Positions 41,406 to 50,758 of a stretch of 64,000 bases of DNA are shown one piece after another (position 1 is the stretch's first letter; each line of letters starts with the position of its first letter). The stretch is taken from contig NW_005178620.1 in the NCBI RefSeq assembly GCF_000350225.1, forward strand, positions 124,001 to 188,000, in the 5' to 3' direction. Below the pieces are notes generated by a model. The model saw nothing but the letters and a program-made list of their open reading frames with translations. It made no database searches and was not told where the DNA came from. This DNA comes from Chondrus crispus (taxonomy: Eukaryota > Rhodophyta > Florideophyceae > Gigartinales > Gigartinaceae). The position numbers and the translations under genes were made by a program.

Positions 41406-43558
41406 GGAGGGGGCCCCCGACCGCTCCGTAAGGATAAAAGTAACCGAGCGCGGTTAGGTAAAATTCCGATAAGGGGCAAGGGCACCGGTCCTCCAACCTC
41501 CCCCGACGCGGAGGGAGTCACACGACTCCAGGAGCAACACCGGATGAAGATCCTCGAAAGGAGCACGGAAACGCGAAGAAGTCGCGTGACAGCAAGCAGT
41601 ATGGGCTGCCCTCTGACAATCCCAGCGGAAGCGGCAACAAACAGAGAGGAACAACGGACCCTCCCAGCCGACAATACGGACCAGCACCGCGGTAGCCCAC
41701 AGGGTTATTCACACGACAGCATGAGTCAGGGGGTCCCGAATCCCCTCGCAGCCACCAGAGAGCTGCAGCGATCTGCACGAGCGTTGGAGTCGCTGATTGA
41801 CAACGGCCACACCGAGTAGGGCGCTAGATTTCGTGCGCCTTAGGGGACAGGGACGCTCCCTGGGTATCAGCCTCGAGGGCGGAGCACCATGATCATGCTC
41901 TGCTTTTTCTTCGGGGGCACGAACGGAAAGATCGCGCAACGTAAGCACGAGAGGCAAGGGACCCCGGACTCACGCTCAATATACGGACCCAGCGAAGACA
42001 GGGAACCCGAGGCGCAGGTAATATATGCCGATACAAACGTCGGGTGACGACCGCAGCCCCCTCCGCACTGTCAGAGAGCGATACGCTTACACTGTACGCC
42101 GAGTACAGGCCTTTTAACAAACCGCCACCGCCGACGGCGGCGGGTTCAGAAAATAGAAGAAATTAAGGATGAATGGAAAATTACACAGCCACGCGCTGGT
42201 GGCACGTGCGGCACGCGCCCCCCGAGCCACATGTAATCAGTGACAGGGCAGCGATACTTGCGTCGCGCCCGACACTTGGCAATAACCACCCCACGGGCGG
42301 GGACTCATTTTTTGGCAAAAATACATTTTCGCGGGAAAATTATTTTTTGGAATTATTTTTTGGAATTATTTTTTTGGGGGATTTAATCAAGGTCAATGCG
42401 CTTCTGCGCACGTGCAGGGCTGGACAGCCCGCGCGCGTGCGTGTCGCACTGCAGAGAATGCGCTCTGCAGCAGTTGCCGGACAGAAACGCGCACGCGCTC
42501 GCGGCACCTGCCTTCACTACCGGTCCCGCGTCTCCGCTCCCTCCTTCCGCCCGCGCGATGCTGCTTCGCCGCGCGCGCTGACACCGCGCTGCCCTACGAG
42601 CCCTCGCCGCCGACGGCGAGGGGGCCAAAGAGAATTGCATTCGTCGCGCGCCCCGCCCTGGCCATCGGTGGCGAGGGTCGCGAAGGATAAGGACCGCGCT
42701 GCGCATTCGTCGCGCCCTCGCCATCGGTGGCGAGGGCCGCGAAGGATAAGGATCGTCGTCGGGCGTCGTCGCGCGCCGCGCCCTCGCCATCGGTGGGGAG
42801 GGCCGCGAAGGATAAGGACCGTCGTCACGCGTCGTCCCGCACCGCGCCCTCTCCACGGACGGCGAGGGCCGACAAGTCTACAGTACGACGAAGGGGGGCG
42901 GTACCGACCGCCACCGCCCGGGCACAGGCCCCGGAGCGCCCCCGCTCGCGCCGGTATAATGCTGCAAACCGTGCGGCGGAAGCCGACGGCGCCGGCGCGC
43001 CCGCCACGAAGGCGAGGTACGCCAGATAGAAAACGGACTTCGCGTCTTCGCGCTCTCGCCTCGACGGCGAGCGGCAAGAAGAAGGGTAGCGAACGACTAC
43101 GCGTCCGCGCACTTCCCCGATAGCGAGTGGGGCCGCCAGTGAGGCGACCGTCGCGAGCGCAATTTTGAATGCCGATCACACACCGGACGGACCTCCACGC
43201 ATCGGACGCTGCGGTCGTACGAGCGGAACGGTTCACTCTCGCGCCTCCCGTTGCTCTACGAAGAGAGCCATGTTCGAACAGCATGATGGGCACGCAGAGT
43301 GACGACCGCCGGCAACCGCGAGGGGAGAGGCGCGACCCGTAAAGGCGCCGCACGAAGCGCCTTGTTCGCGATCGTCGCCCCGGACAGGAGGACAGCCAAC
43401 GGAAGGAGTGAACAAGATGGAGAGCACGACGCACGAGGAAGTGAGGAACGAACGCAGGCGGGGGGCGATAGAGAAACGAGGATCGAGTCTGGGAAGGAAG
43501 CACAAGTCACCCTACAAGCACATGTGAACGCGGACGTTCACACTTGTGGGGGGGGCCG
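41406..43558 (+). other. Ty3-B long 3' tail between pol and LTR
   Basis: 2.15 kb with no supported gene. Overlapping long frames on both strands at 42.2-43.5 kb are low-complexity Arg/Pro/Ala translations of GC-rich repeats. Contains an ATTTTTTGGAATTATTTTTT direct repeat at 42340-42382, a 60-66-bp tandem repeat (42655-42870), and a G-run purine tract (43547-43558) before the LTR. Confidence 0.6.
42655..42870 (+). repeat. 60-66-bp GC-rich tandem repeat, about 3.5 copies
   Basis: Units share CGCCCTCGCCATCGGTGGCG then AGGGCCGCGAAGGATAAGGA; three clear units and one degenerate. Confidence 0.85.
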
Positions 43559-44260
43559 TGTAGTATAACCCCCCCCTGGGGGCTTTTTAGTTAGATTGGA
43601 TCAACAACAGGACCCCCTACTGTAGAGTTCGACGCTCTACAGTACAACCGCACGTGTCCACGTGTACACCACGGGGACAACGGACACGCGCATACACGTG
43701 CACACGTGTACCACGCGCGAACGAAGCGCACACGCACCACGGGTAATACGTGTACTGTCAGCCTCGACATAGCTGACAGTATTACAGTGCAGGCCGACCT
43801 GCACTACAGTAGCCCGCTACAGTACCTCGGTACTGTAGTGTTATGATAGATTGTTTTGTATATTAAATATGGAGCGGACCGACGGCGGCGGAGGGGGACA
43901 AGCACGGACTTGTCACCCACCGACCGTCAAGGTCCGACTTCCCGCTTATTCTAAGGTAGCGCTCGCTAACTACTTTAGAGCAGCACCGAGCGCGGGTTGA
44001 GGACGCACGCGGTACGCCCAAGAGTCGGCTCCGCCTCCGCCCGTCGGTACTGGATCGTTACCCAGTACTGCGCCGGGGCGTCGAGGCGTCGAACCGCTCG
44101 CGCGTACCGGCGTCCTCCCCGTTCCCGCTCTACCACGCTACCCGGGCCCGGTGCCCGGTGCCGTTAGCTGGTGTCCCGCTTCACCTCCGTCTTCCCGATC
44201 GGACGGGGTCTACGTCGAGCTGTGCATACACCCCTCTCCGCTGGGGGTGTTTATGCTACA
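43559..44260 (+). repeat. Ty3-B 3' LTR
   Basis: 702 bp, matches the 5' LTR with about 2% difference; followed by CCTTC, the target duplication. Confidence 0.93.
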
Positions 44261-44265
44261 CCTTC

Positions 44266-44776
44266 CATCCCTGGTATTCACTTTCAACGTCAGAACACGT
44301 ATGGCATCCCCCGCCGCCCTGGTTCCGCTTCTTCAAATCCAAGAACTCCATATCCTCCCCAACGTTTCTCCCACAACCCCGCCCAGACCCAGAATGGTAC
44401 GGATCGCTTCCGTAATATACGTGCTTGCCACAATTGTGGAAGCAAATATCACCTCATTAGGGACTGTCCTAAACCTATGGCTCTCAGAAAGAATGTCAGC
44501 CATATGTTACAGACCAGACCAGCCAAGCGAATCCTATACGAGCTCTGCGAGCAAGCAGAACATGCCTTAGGAGCGTATGAGATCGACTTCACTGCCTTCA
44601 CGGACGACCAGACACAACATGACCCCGGTGAAGTCATTCTCACCAATGTCACCCTCAACGATGATGATGACTTCGCCGATCAGGCTGTTACTCATCATCA
44701 AGTCGCTCACACGCCAATCAAAGAGGAAGAAGTACTGTGGGACACTGTAGATAGCCTGGGTCCAATGGATTTTTAA
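44266..44776 (+). pseudogene. Copia-B gag, C-terminal part with zinc knuckle
   Basis: The frame reads PGIHFQRQNTYGIPRR and carries CHNCGSKYHLIRDC, a canonical C-x2-C-x4-H-x4-C knuckle, then an acidic tail EVILTNVTLNDDDDF and stops at TAA 44774-44776. The pol frame overlaps by one base in the -1 phase at GAT TTT TAA, a plausible simple -1 shift site. Confidence 0.82.
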
Positions 44777-47220
44777 GTAGCAGCAGTCAACACCCACAAA
44801 GTAAAACAAATTCCTTTGAGACTGTCTGCGGAAAGAAGCGGTGTAAATTCAAAATCTACCACACCATCCGGGACCATAGTCCTGCACGAGCTAGGACGAC
44901 CAACCACGCACCCAAGTGGGATGGAGCTTGTCTTGACACTGGTGCCCAACGAAATGTCGTTGGCCTCGCTCAAGCCAAAGCCTACCGTCGATTCACTGGC
45001 ACCAAATTCAAGCCCAGGCCGAGCCCGATACACTTCAGGTTCGGTAATGACTCCCAAGCTTCACTTGGAACCATGAACATATCTATTCCCATTGCTGACG
45101 GTTACTTAATTCGGGAACAGGTTGACATTGTCAAGGCCAATGTCCCCTTTCTTATTGGACTTAACCTCTTGGACAAGTACCATATGTTCATTGATAGCGT
45201 CAGCAACATGCTCCGATCGCCTAAGCTTGGTCTTGACATACCCCTTCGGCGCAAGCTGGGTCACATCTATCTGGAGTGGGATCACTCCTCCAAAACGCAC
45301 TTCACCAAAGCTGAACTGATCAAGCTTCATCGCGGTTTTTCCCATCCCACATCAGAGAAACTCATGAATCTGCTTCGCTTGGCCCGCCCTTTTGAAGCTG
45401 ATGAGGCCACAAAGCAGTTTCTCGAGTCTCTGCAAGCTTCTTGTGTCACCTGTCAACGCCTTGGCCCCACTCCTGTGCGATTTAAAGTATCGCTACCCAA
45501 TGAACAGGGCTTAAAGTTCGGTGACGAATTGTCCATTGACCTGATGTTTCTAGATGGAAAAGAAGTACTTCACGTCATCGACACAGCCACTAGATTCTCG
45601 TTAGCCATCTTTCTAGACGCTCATGGCGCCACTTATGGCCAAAGCGTTGAAGGTATTTGGCTAGCCTTTGTCGAAGCCTGGTGTACCTTGTATACTGGCC
45701 TTCCAAATAGACTTCGCGTTGACCAAGGATCCGCATTCACATCTGATCGATGGCGCGAGATAACTGCACAAGCTGGAATTCAACTTCGCATATCTGGTGT
45801 AAAAGCCCACTCGTCGTTAGGTATTGGAGAACGTCTTCACGGACCGCTGCGAAGGATTTATAGAAAAGTACGAGCGGACTTCTTGGACGCCTCTCCGTTC
45901 ATTCTTCTGAAAATTGCAGTCAAGGCAATGAACGACACAATCGGAGAGAACGGTCTAGTCCCTTCTCTATTAGTCTTCGGAATTGTTCCGCGCTTCCCAA
46001 TCATAAGTACGGAAATACCTTCGCAGCGTAAAAGAATGCAAATTCTTTCAACAGCGCAGATGGAAATGAGCGCAATCATCGCAGAACGACGTGTACTTGC
46101 TGCTCTGAATCGGAACATCCCTCCAGCCTCCAATCGTGTGTATAATCTTGGAGACGAAATTCTAGTCTTCTCTGAGCAAGAGAAGCAATGGATTGGTCCA
46201 TTCCTTGTTTGCAATGTTCACGGACGAATGATAACTGTTCAGAACAGCGAAGGAACTTATCGACAAACATTCAACGCTTATCAAATCAAGCCATACTACG
46301 CTTCCCCCGAGTCTATTCTCCACCACCAAACTGCTCCATTCCGTATTGGCAAAGCCTCAAATCCACCCAATAACGTCCTTCTTACTGAAGTTATACATCC
46401 CAATGATCCTCGTGCACAACAATTTGATAATGCTAAACGAAAGGAAATAGAAGGACTGATCGAAAGAGGTATTTGGAAGGTAGTGCTTCGCGATGAAGTT
46501 CCAGACAACGCAAACATCTTAAATGGACGATTCGTCCTTGCCATTAAAGACTCTGGAACAAACAAGGAAGTATGGAAAGCCCGATACGTTGTACAAGGCC
46601 ACAAGGACAAGATGAAACGGTCATTCGTTCACGACACCTCAACGGCACGACAGTTCAGCGTCAAACTACTTGTCGGTCTTGCTGCTCTTTTTGACTTTAG
46701 ACTCTTCTCAACAGATGTCACACAGGCATATTTGCAGAGTACGGAAGAGCTCTCCCGTGATGTCTATGTTAAACCATCATCTGACTTCGACTTGGATTCT
46801 AATCAACTCTTGAAACTGCTCAAGCCGTTGTATGGACTAGCCGATAGTGGTGACTACTGGGGTAGAACGTTAAAGCATCATCTAGAGAAGGAACCTGGGA
46901 TGAAGGCCAGTGTAACCGATGCCGCCTTCTTCTTCAAACGAATTAGAGAGAAGCTTACTGGGCTATGTGCTACTTATGTTGATGACTGTCTACAAGCCGG
47001 CACTGAAGAGTTTTGTCAACAGGCCAAGTGTGTCGAAAGGAAATTCAAATGTCGACCGAGGGACTACGACAAGGTCCAATTTGCAGGCATTAAGATTGAA
47101 TCCACACCTAACGGATTCCAAGTACATCAGAAGCACTATATCTCCAAGATTAAGAACATCAGTAAGGAAGCTTCTTTCATAGACTTTCGCTCACTTCGTG
47201 CCCAACTCTCTTGGGCCACT
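44776..47220 (+). pseudogene. Copia-B pol: protease, integrase, RT; RNase H missing
   Basis: Open frame of about 815 codons without defects up to the Ty3-C junction. Protease: KWDGACLDTGAQRNVVGL (DTGA intact, GAC at 44935) and PFLIGLNLLDKY. Integrase: HRGFSHPTSEKLMNLL...CVTCQRLG (H-x3-H, C-x2-C), ELSIDLMFLDG (Asp), LRVDQGSAFTSDRW (Asp), SLGIGERLHGPLRR (Glu). RT: VWKARYVVQGHKDKMK, FRLFSTDVTQAYLQS, LLKPLYGLADSGDYW and CATYVDDCLQAG with the YVDD box intact. Breaks at LRAQLSWAT, so it lost RNase H. Of all elements here it has the cleanest protein-coding frame. Confidence 0.9.
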
Positions 47221-47828
47221 TGTGGTACAACTCTCCTCAAACCCTAGCGGGCGAGAGGCTCGGAGGATGAGCCGAGGGAGCTCGCGACGCGAGACGCGCG
47301 GCGCGCGGTTACCGAACGGTCGGACTTGCGAAAAGGGAGTGGCACACTGGCCGGTTACGCGCAGTCGTTCCGAGGTGCTAGATCGGAGACGACCGGTAAC
47401 GGGTTAGAAGCCAACGCGCGAGAGAATACCGAAACGGCAGTACGTAGGCGCGAAAGGGAGGGGGGCAAGTCTGCCCCCCGTGTTTACTGCGAGGACGGTG
47501 TCCAGGTCTTAACCCCTCAGAGGGACGCCCGGGACACCTGTCCAATACAGTACCTGTCACTTACTGTGGACCAGGTACTGTACGCGATTGAAAATCTAGC
47601 GCCGTCATTACACTACCGCACGGATCCTCACACTACGCGCTTGCATTACACTGCGCGCGCATTATCCCCACACGGTTCCTTACACTACACGTGTACCCAA
47701 GCGTACACCCGTCACTTGCTGCGCCCGTTCGGTAATCATGCGTATTACACGTGGGCCACGGTGCCGCGTGCCCGCTGCGCGCGGCCGCTCCTACTGTACA
47801 CCGACCGCGGATCGGTCGTTGTACCACA
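47221..47828 (-). repeat. Ty3-C 3' LTR
   Basis: 608 bp with perfect 11-bp inverted ends (TGTGGTACAAC/GTTGTACCACA). It is followed on the right by ACCCCCTTCCTT, the complement of a polypurine tract, so this is the 3' LTR of a minus-strand element. The neighbouring five bases are CCACT on the left; the partner duplication was not found. Shares its central block with solo LTRs X1 and X2. Confidence 0.88.
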
Positions 47829-47841
47829 GACCCCCTTCCTT
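47829..47841 (-). other. Ty3-C polypurine tract
   Basis: GACCCCCTTCCTT on the plus strand, purine-only on the element's own strand (except the distal base), abutting the 3' LTR. Confidence 0.65.
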
Positions 47842-47983
47842 ATCTGTCGCCACATCCTCGTGGCGACCACATTTTCTTCCCAGCGGTCCCCTCGATCTCT
47901 TCCACAACCTGTGCGTGCGATGACCGGACGGAAGCCTCTTCGCGCGGACGAGCACGCCTCGTGGCTCTTCACGGACCTGACGG

Positions 47984-47990
47984 TATATAA
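47984..47990 (+). promoter_or_regulatory. TATA box of the antisense ORF
   Basis: TATATAA on the plus strand, about 170 bp before the ATG at 48157, oriented against the element. Confidence 0.5.
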
Positions 47991-48156
47991 GTCGGGTATA
48001 TCGTCCGATTCGGATAGCGCGGCTTCTGTCTCCTCCCACGCGAACCCCCCAGAACCACCAACTCCAACACAGCACTCCCCCACACTTCACTAACACTCCT
48101 CCATTCCTTCCCCAGACGACGACATTCCTTTATCCCAACTCTTCCCACGACCGACC

Positions 48157-50400
48157 ATGGACCACAGCAACACCCACGTGGACGCGCTTCCGATCGGTGC
48201 GCCGTCGAGCCCCGGGAGGGCTCCGGCGTTACCCGGGTCGACTCCCGCGTTTCAGCCGCAGCGCGCTCGCCGCGGCGGAACAGAGTCGACCACCAATTTG
48301 GCCGAGCCCGCGACGCGCTCGCGAGCTGATGCGTCCGATCCAGTCGCTGCGCCACCGATAGAAGAACGACCGACCTGGCCCTCGCCGCTGCCCTCCGAGG
48401 GTGTGGCTCCAAGGACGGTTGAGGCGGGTCCGGCGTACCCCGCGGTACTACCCCCGCCTCCCATGTCGCCGCTGCCTGCCGCGGGCACGGCGTCGCCAAG
48501 AGCCGATTTCGGTACTGTGCGCGAGACGCTGGCACCGCCGGCTGTCCTGCTCTCGCCGCGAGCCGAGCGGGGGTCGGCGCTATCGCTCGGGCGGGCCTTC
48601 ACGACCCCCAGGGCGCCGAATTGGCTGAGAAGTGGCGTCAAGTCCGTCCGGTCGCTGCTGCCCGGGTCCTCCATGGACCACCGGCGGCGGCGAGCCCGGC
48701 GACGCGCTTCCGGTCGCAAGCCCCCGATGACGGTCGACGAATACGTGCGGCGCCGCCTCTTGGACTCGGCGCGATTCCAGGCAGTTCCTGCGAATCATGC
48801 CATCGTGACTCCGTCCGGGCGGGGTAGCGTGGCGCAGCAGAATCGGGCGGGCGCTTGGCAGGCCCGATGGCGACACGTGCCGTGCCGTACAACCGCCGCG
48901 GGTGGCAGCGACTTGCTCTACGTCCGGTGCGGTGGCGAGGAGCGGTACCACGTCACGCTCCTCAACCTATTCGGTCGGTACAGGCGTTACGATGGCGTCG
49001 TGCCGGACATCCGCTTGGTGGCCTTCCCGCGCCCTTTCGACAACTGGTACAGCATCGCGGACCGCGGCCGGTGGGGCGAGGACGCTGCGCGGGAGAGTCG
49101 GCTGCGCTGGCGCCGTGCAGATGACTTCTTCCACATGTGGCACAACACCGAGTTTTTCTCGGTGCCCAGCGCAGCGCGGCGAGGCCTGTATCCTTCGCTC
49201 CCTCCGGACTGGCCGGACCTCGAGGCACCGGAGCACCTTTGCGTGCCGACGCCGAGTGCGATGGCCTACGTCGCGGCGCATTGGTTGCCACGCGGTCGAG
49301 CGGAGTCAGCCGAAACGGAACGTACGCGCACGCTTGTGCGCGCGATCGTCTTGTCTGAATGGGCGGTGCTCGCGTTGTTGTGCTTCCTTCGGGCTGTCCG
49401 CGAGGGGTTGCCGTTCTTCACGAGGTGCCCCGACCCCCGGTTGGCTGCGAGGCGAGACGAGCCGCTCGGTGAGCGCGGCGTGCTCTTCCGCCTCTCGGTG
49501 GGGCTGATTGCCCTCATCCGTTCGGTCGGCGTCAAGGAAATCCTCGACGGTACCGCGTACGACGCGGCGCACGCGGAACAGCTACTGACCTTCACGGCAA
49601 GTCTGGACTGGACCGGCCGGCCGGGCTTCGTATGGTTCAGCTGGGTCCGCGGCTGCGCGTTAGACATGCCGCCTTGGGTCAGCGACGAAGCGGGCGCGGT
49701 CGGCGACGACGCAGCATACGGAACCGTTGAAGCGGAAGGCCTTTACGAGGCACCGGCCGATGACGGTGGTGGGTCCTCGCTCGCGATCGCTGCCGATACG
49801 GTGGCGCCTGTCGCTACGCCCGCGCTACCCGCTCCCGGAGGGTCCACTCGTGTGGGCTCCATCCAGAGCGACTCGCCAAAGGGGGTCGCTCAGGAGCGGC
49901 GCGACTTAAGGCGTCCGGTCGGTGAGGCGGGATTTTCGGACCCACCCCCGGTCACTCAGCATATAAGCGCGGTGACCGGGGCCGAAACCGTATCGCGACC
50001 AGCAACGATGCCGAAACCTCCCACAAGTCAACCGCTCGGTCGAGTTCCCCCGGAGCGCCTCCGGGAGGAGGCCGCGCTCGCGGCACTGCAGTACGCTTGC
50101 TCCTTTGAGGGGGCGGACGCCCCCTCCTCGGTCGAGGCGGCGCTACTGCAGGCGCGCGATTGGATGCTCCGGGTTCGGCAGCTCGAGAAGACCGTCGCGG
50201 TGTTACAGGAATCCTCTGCCGCGGCGACGCGCGAGCGTGCCGAGCATCACGCAAAGTTGCGCTCCGTACAGGACGTCCTTGCGGTGGTGAGCCAACGCCT
50301 GGCGGCGCCCCCGATGTCTTCGTCGACAGTCGGGGCCTCGCGCCCCGCGCCCGACGACGTCGAACCGGCGCCCTCGGCGAAGCGCTCGCGCCACTTCTAG
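48157..50400 (+). CDS. Intact 747-aa ORF antisense to Ty3-C pol, unknown function
   Basis: ATG 48157 in a good context (GACCATGG), stop TAG 50400, no interruptions. Residues 1-165 are Pro/Ala/Ser/Thr-rich and look disordered. A strongly basic stretch HRRRRARRRASGRK (about 172-185) suggests nuclear import. Residues about 190-520 are a folded, Trp/Tyr-rich core (TVDEYVRRRLLDSARF, HVTLLNLFGRYRRYDG, DDFFHMWHNTEFF, VLSEWAVLALLCFLRAVREG, GRPGFVWFSWVRGCALDMPPW). After a low-complexity linker a coiled coil (ALLQARDWMLRVRQLEKTVAVL..., about 670-725) and a C-terminal AKRSRHF follow. No family recognised. It is tail-to-tail with pol, in the place where some plant gypsy elements carry antisense ORFs. Confidence 0.7.
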   Translation: MDHSNTHVDALPIGAPSSPGRAPALPGSTPAFQPQRARRGGTESTTNLAEPATRSRADASDPVAAPPIEERPTWPSPLPSEGVAPRTVEAGPAYPAVLPPPPMSPLPAAGTASPRADFGTVRETLAPPAVLLSPRAERGSALSLGRAFTTPRAPNWLRSGVKSVRSLLPGSSMDHRRRRARRRASGRKPPMTVDEYVRRRLLDSARFQAVPANHAIVTPSGRGSVAQQNRAGAWQARWRHVPCRTTAAGGSDLLYVRCGGEERYHVTLLNLFGRYRRYDGVVPDIRLVAFPRPFDNWYSIADRGRWGEDAARESRLRWRRADDFFHMWHNTEFFSVPSAARRGLYPSLPPDWPDLEAPEHLCVPTPSAMAYVAAHWLPRGRAESAETERTRTLVRAIVLSEWAVLALLCFLRAVREGLPFFTRCPDPRLAARRDEPLGERGVLFRLSVGLIALIRSVGVKEILDGTAYDAAHAEQLLTFTASLDWTGRPGFVWFSWVRGCALDMPPWVSDEAGAVGDDAAYGTVEAEGLYEAPADDGGGSSLAIAADTVAPVATPALPAPGGSTRVGSIQSDSPKGVAQERRDLRRPVGEAGFSDPPPVTQHISAVTGAETVSRPATMPKPPTSQPLGRVPPERLREEAALAALQYACSFEGADAPSSVEAALLQARDWMLRVRQLEKTVAVLQESSAAATRERAEHHAKLRSVQDVLAVVSQRLAAPPMSSSTVGASRPAPDDVEPAPSAKRSRHF

Positions 50401-50758
50401 ACACCAGCTTGCCGAGCGTCTCCTCCCTTACGTAGTACAGTAGGGGCATTGCCCGGATTAAACGAAACCGATTATCGGTGCTCTTCTTCCTCGCCAACTT
50501 GCGCATTTAAATCGTACTTCGGGCTACGCTTCCCCCCCTCCTAAGGTAAATAAAAATCGTAGCCCGGGTCCGCGAACGGTATTGCACGCGCGCGGGCGAG
50601 ACGGAGCCGATGGCACCGACACTGGAAAACCGCAAATCGGACGGCTTTGGGCCGGAAACCATCGATGGACGTCGCCCCCTTGTCGGTTTGATCCTGTAGC
50701 GGTGCGCGTGCGAACACGAGCGTCCGAGCAGTTCGTTGTGAAGCCGCGAAGCGTCGCG
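50401..50758. other. Gap between the antisense ORF and the end of Ty3-C pol
   Basis: About 360 bp between the convergent stops; GC-rich, with a short GGTTTAATCCGGGC-type AT drop near 50450-50520. Nothing else seen. Confidence 0.4.

Larger units (their letters stand above)
33344..44260 (+). mobile_element. Ty3-B: large chromodomain Ty3/gypsy element (10.9 kb)
   Basis: LTRs of 701 and 702 bp (TGTAGTATAAC...TTTATGCTACA) differ at about fifteen positions and one indel by eye (roughly 2%). Target duplication CCTTC (33339-33343, 44261-44265) is perfect. Gag and pol are separate ORFs; pol has two one-base deletions. A 2.15-kb tail follows pol before the G-rich purine tract and 3' LTR. Confidence 0.95.
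32314..47220 (+). mobile_element. Copia-B: Ty1/copia element split by Ty3-B and truncated by Ty3-C
   Basis: Gag (32314-33343, resuming 44266-44776) and pol (44776-47220) belong to one copia element. Ty3-B (33344-44260, duplication CCTTC) sits in gag. Pol ends abruptly after the RT at 47220 where the Ty3-C LTR begins; RNase H and the 3' LTR are not found to the right and were probably lost with the right half of Ty3-C. The 5' LTR is not delimited. GC content is visibly lower than in the Ty3 elements. Confidence 0.85.

Noticed and set aside
42173..43503. Long ORFs on both strands (316 aa plus, 328 aa minus) in the Ty3-B tail
   Set aside because: Low-complexity Arg/Pro/Ala translations of GC-rich tandem repeats, the minus ORF lacks an ATG start, and no similarity to the Ty3-C antisense protein is visible.
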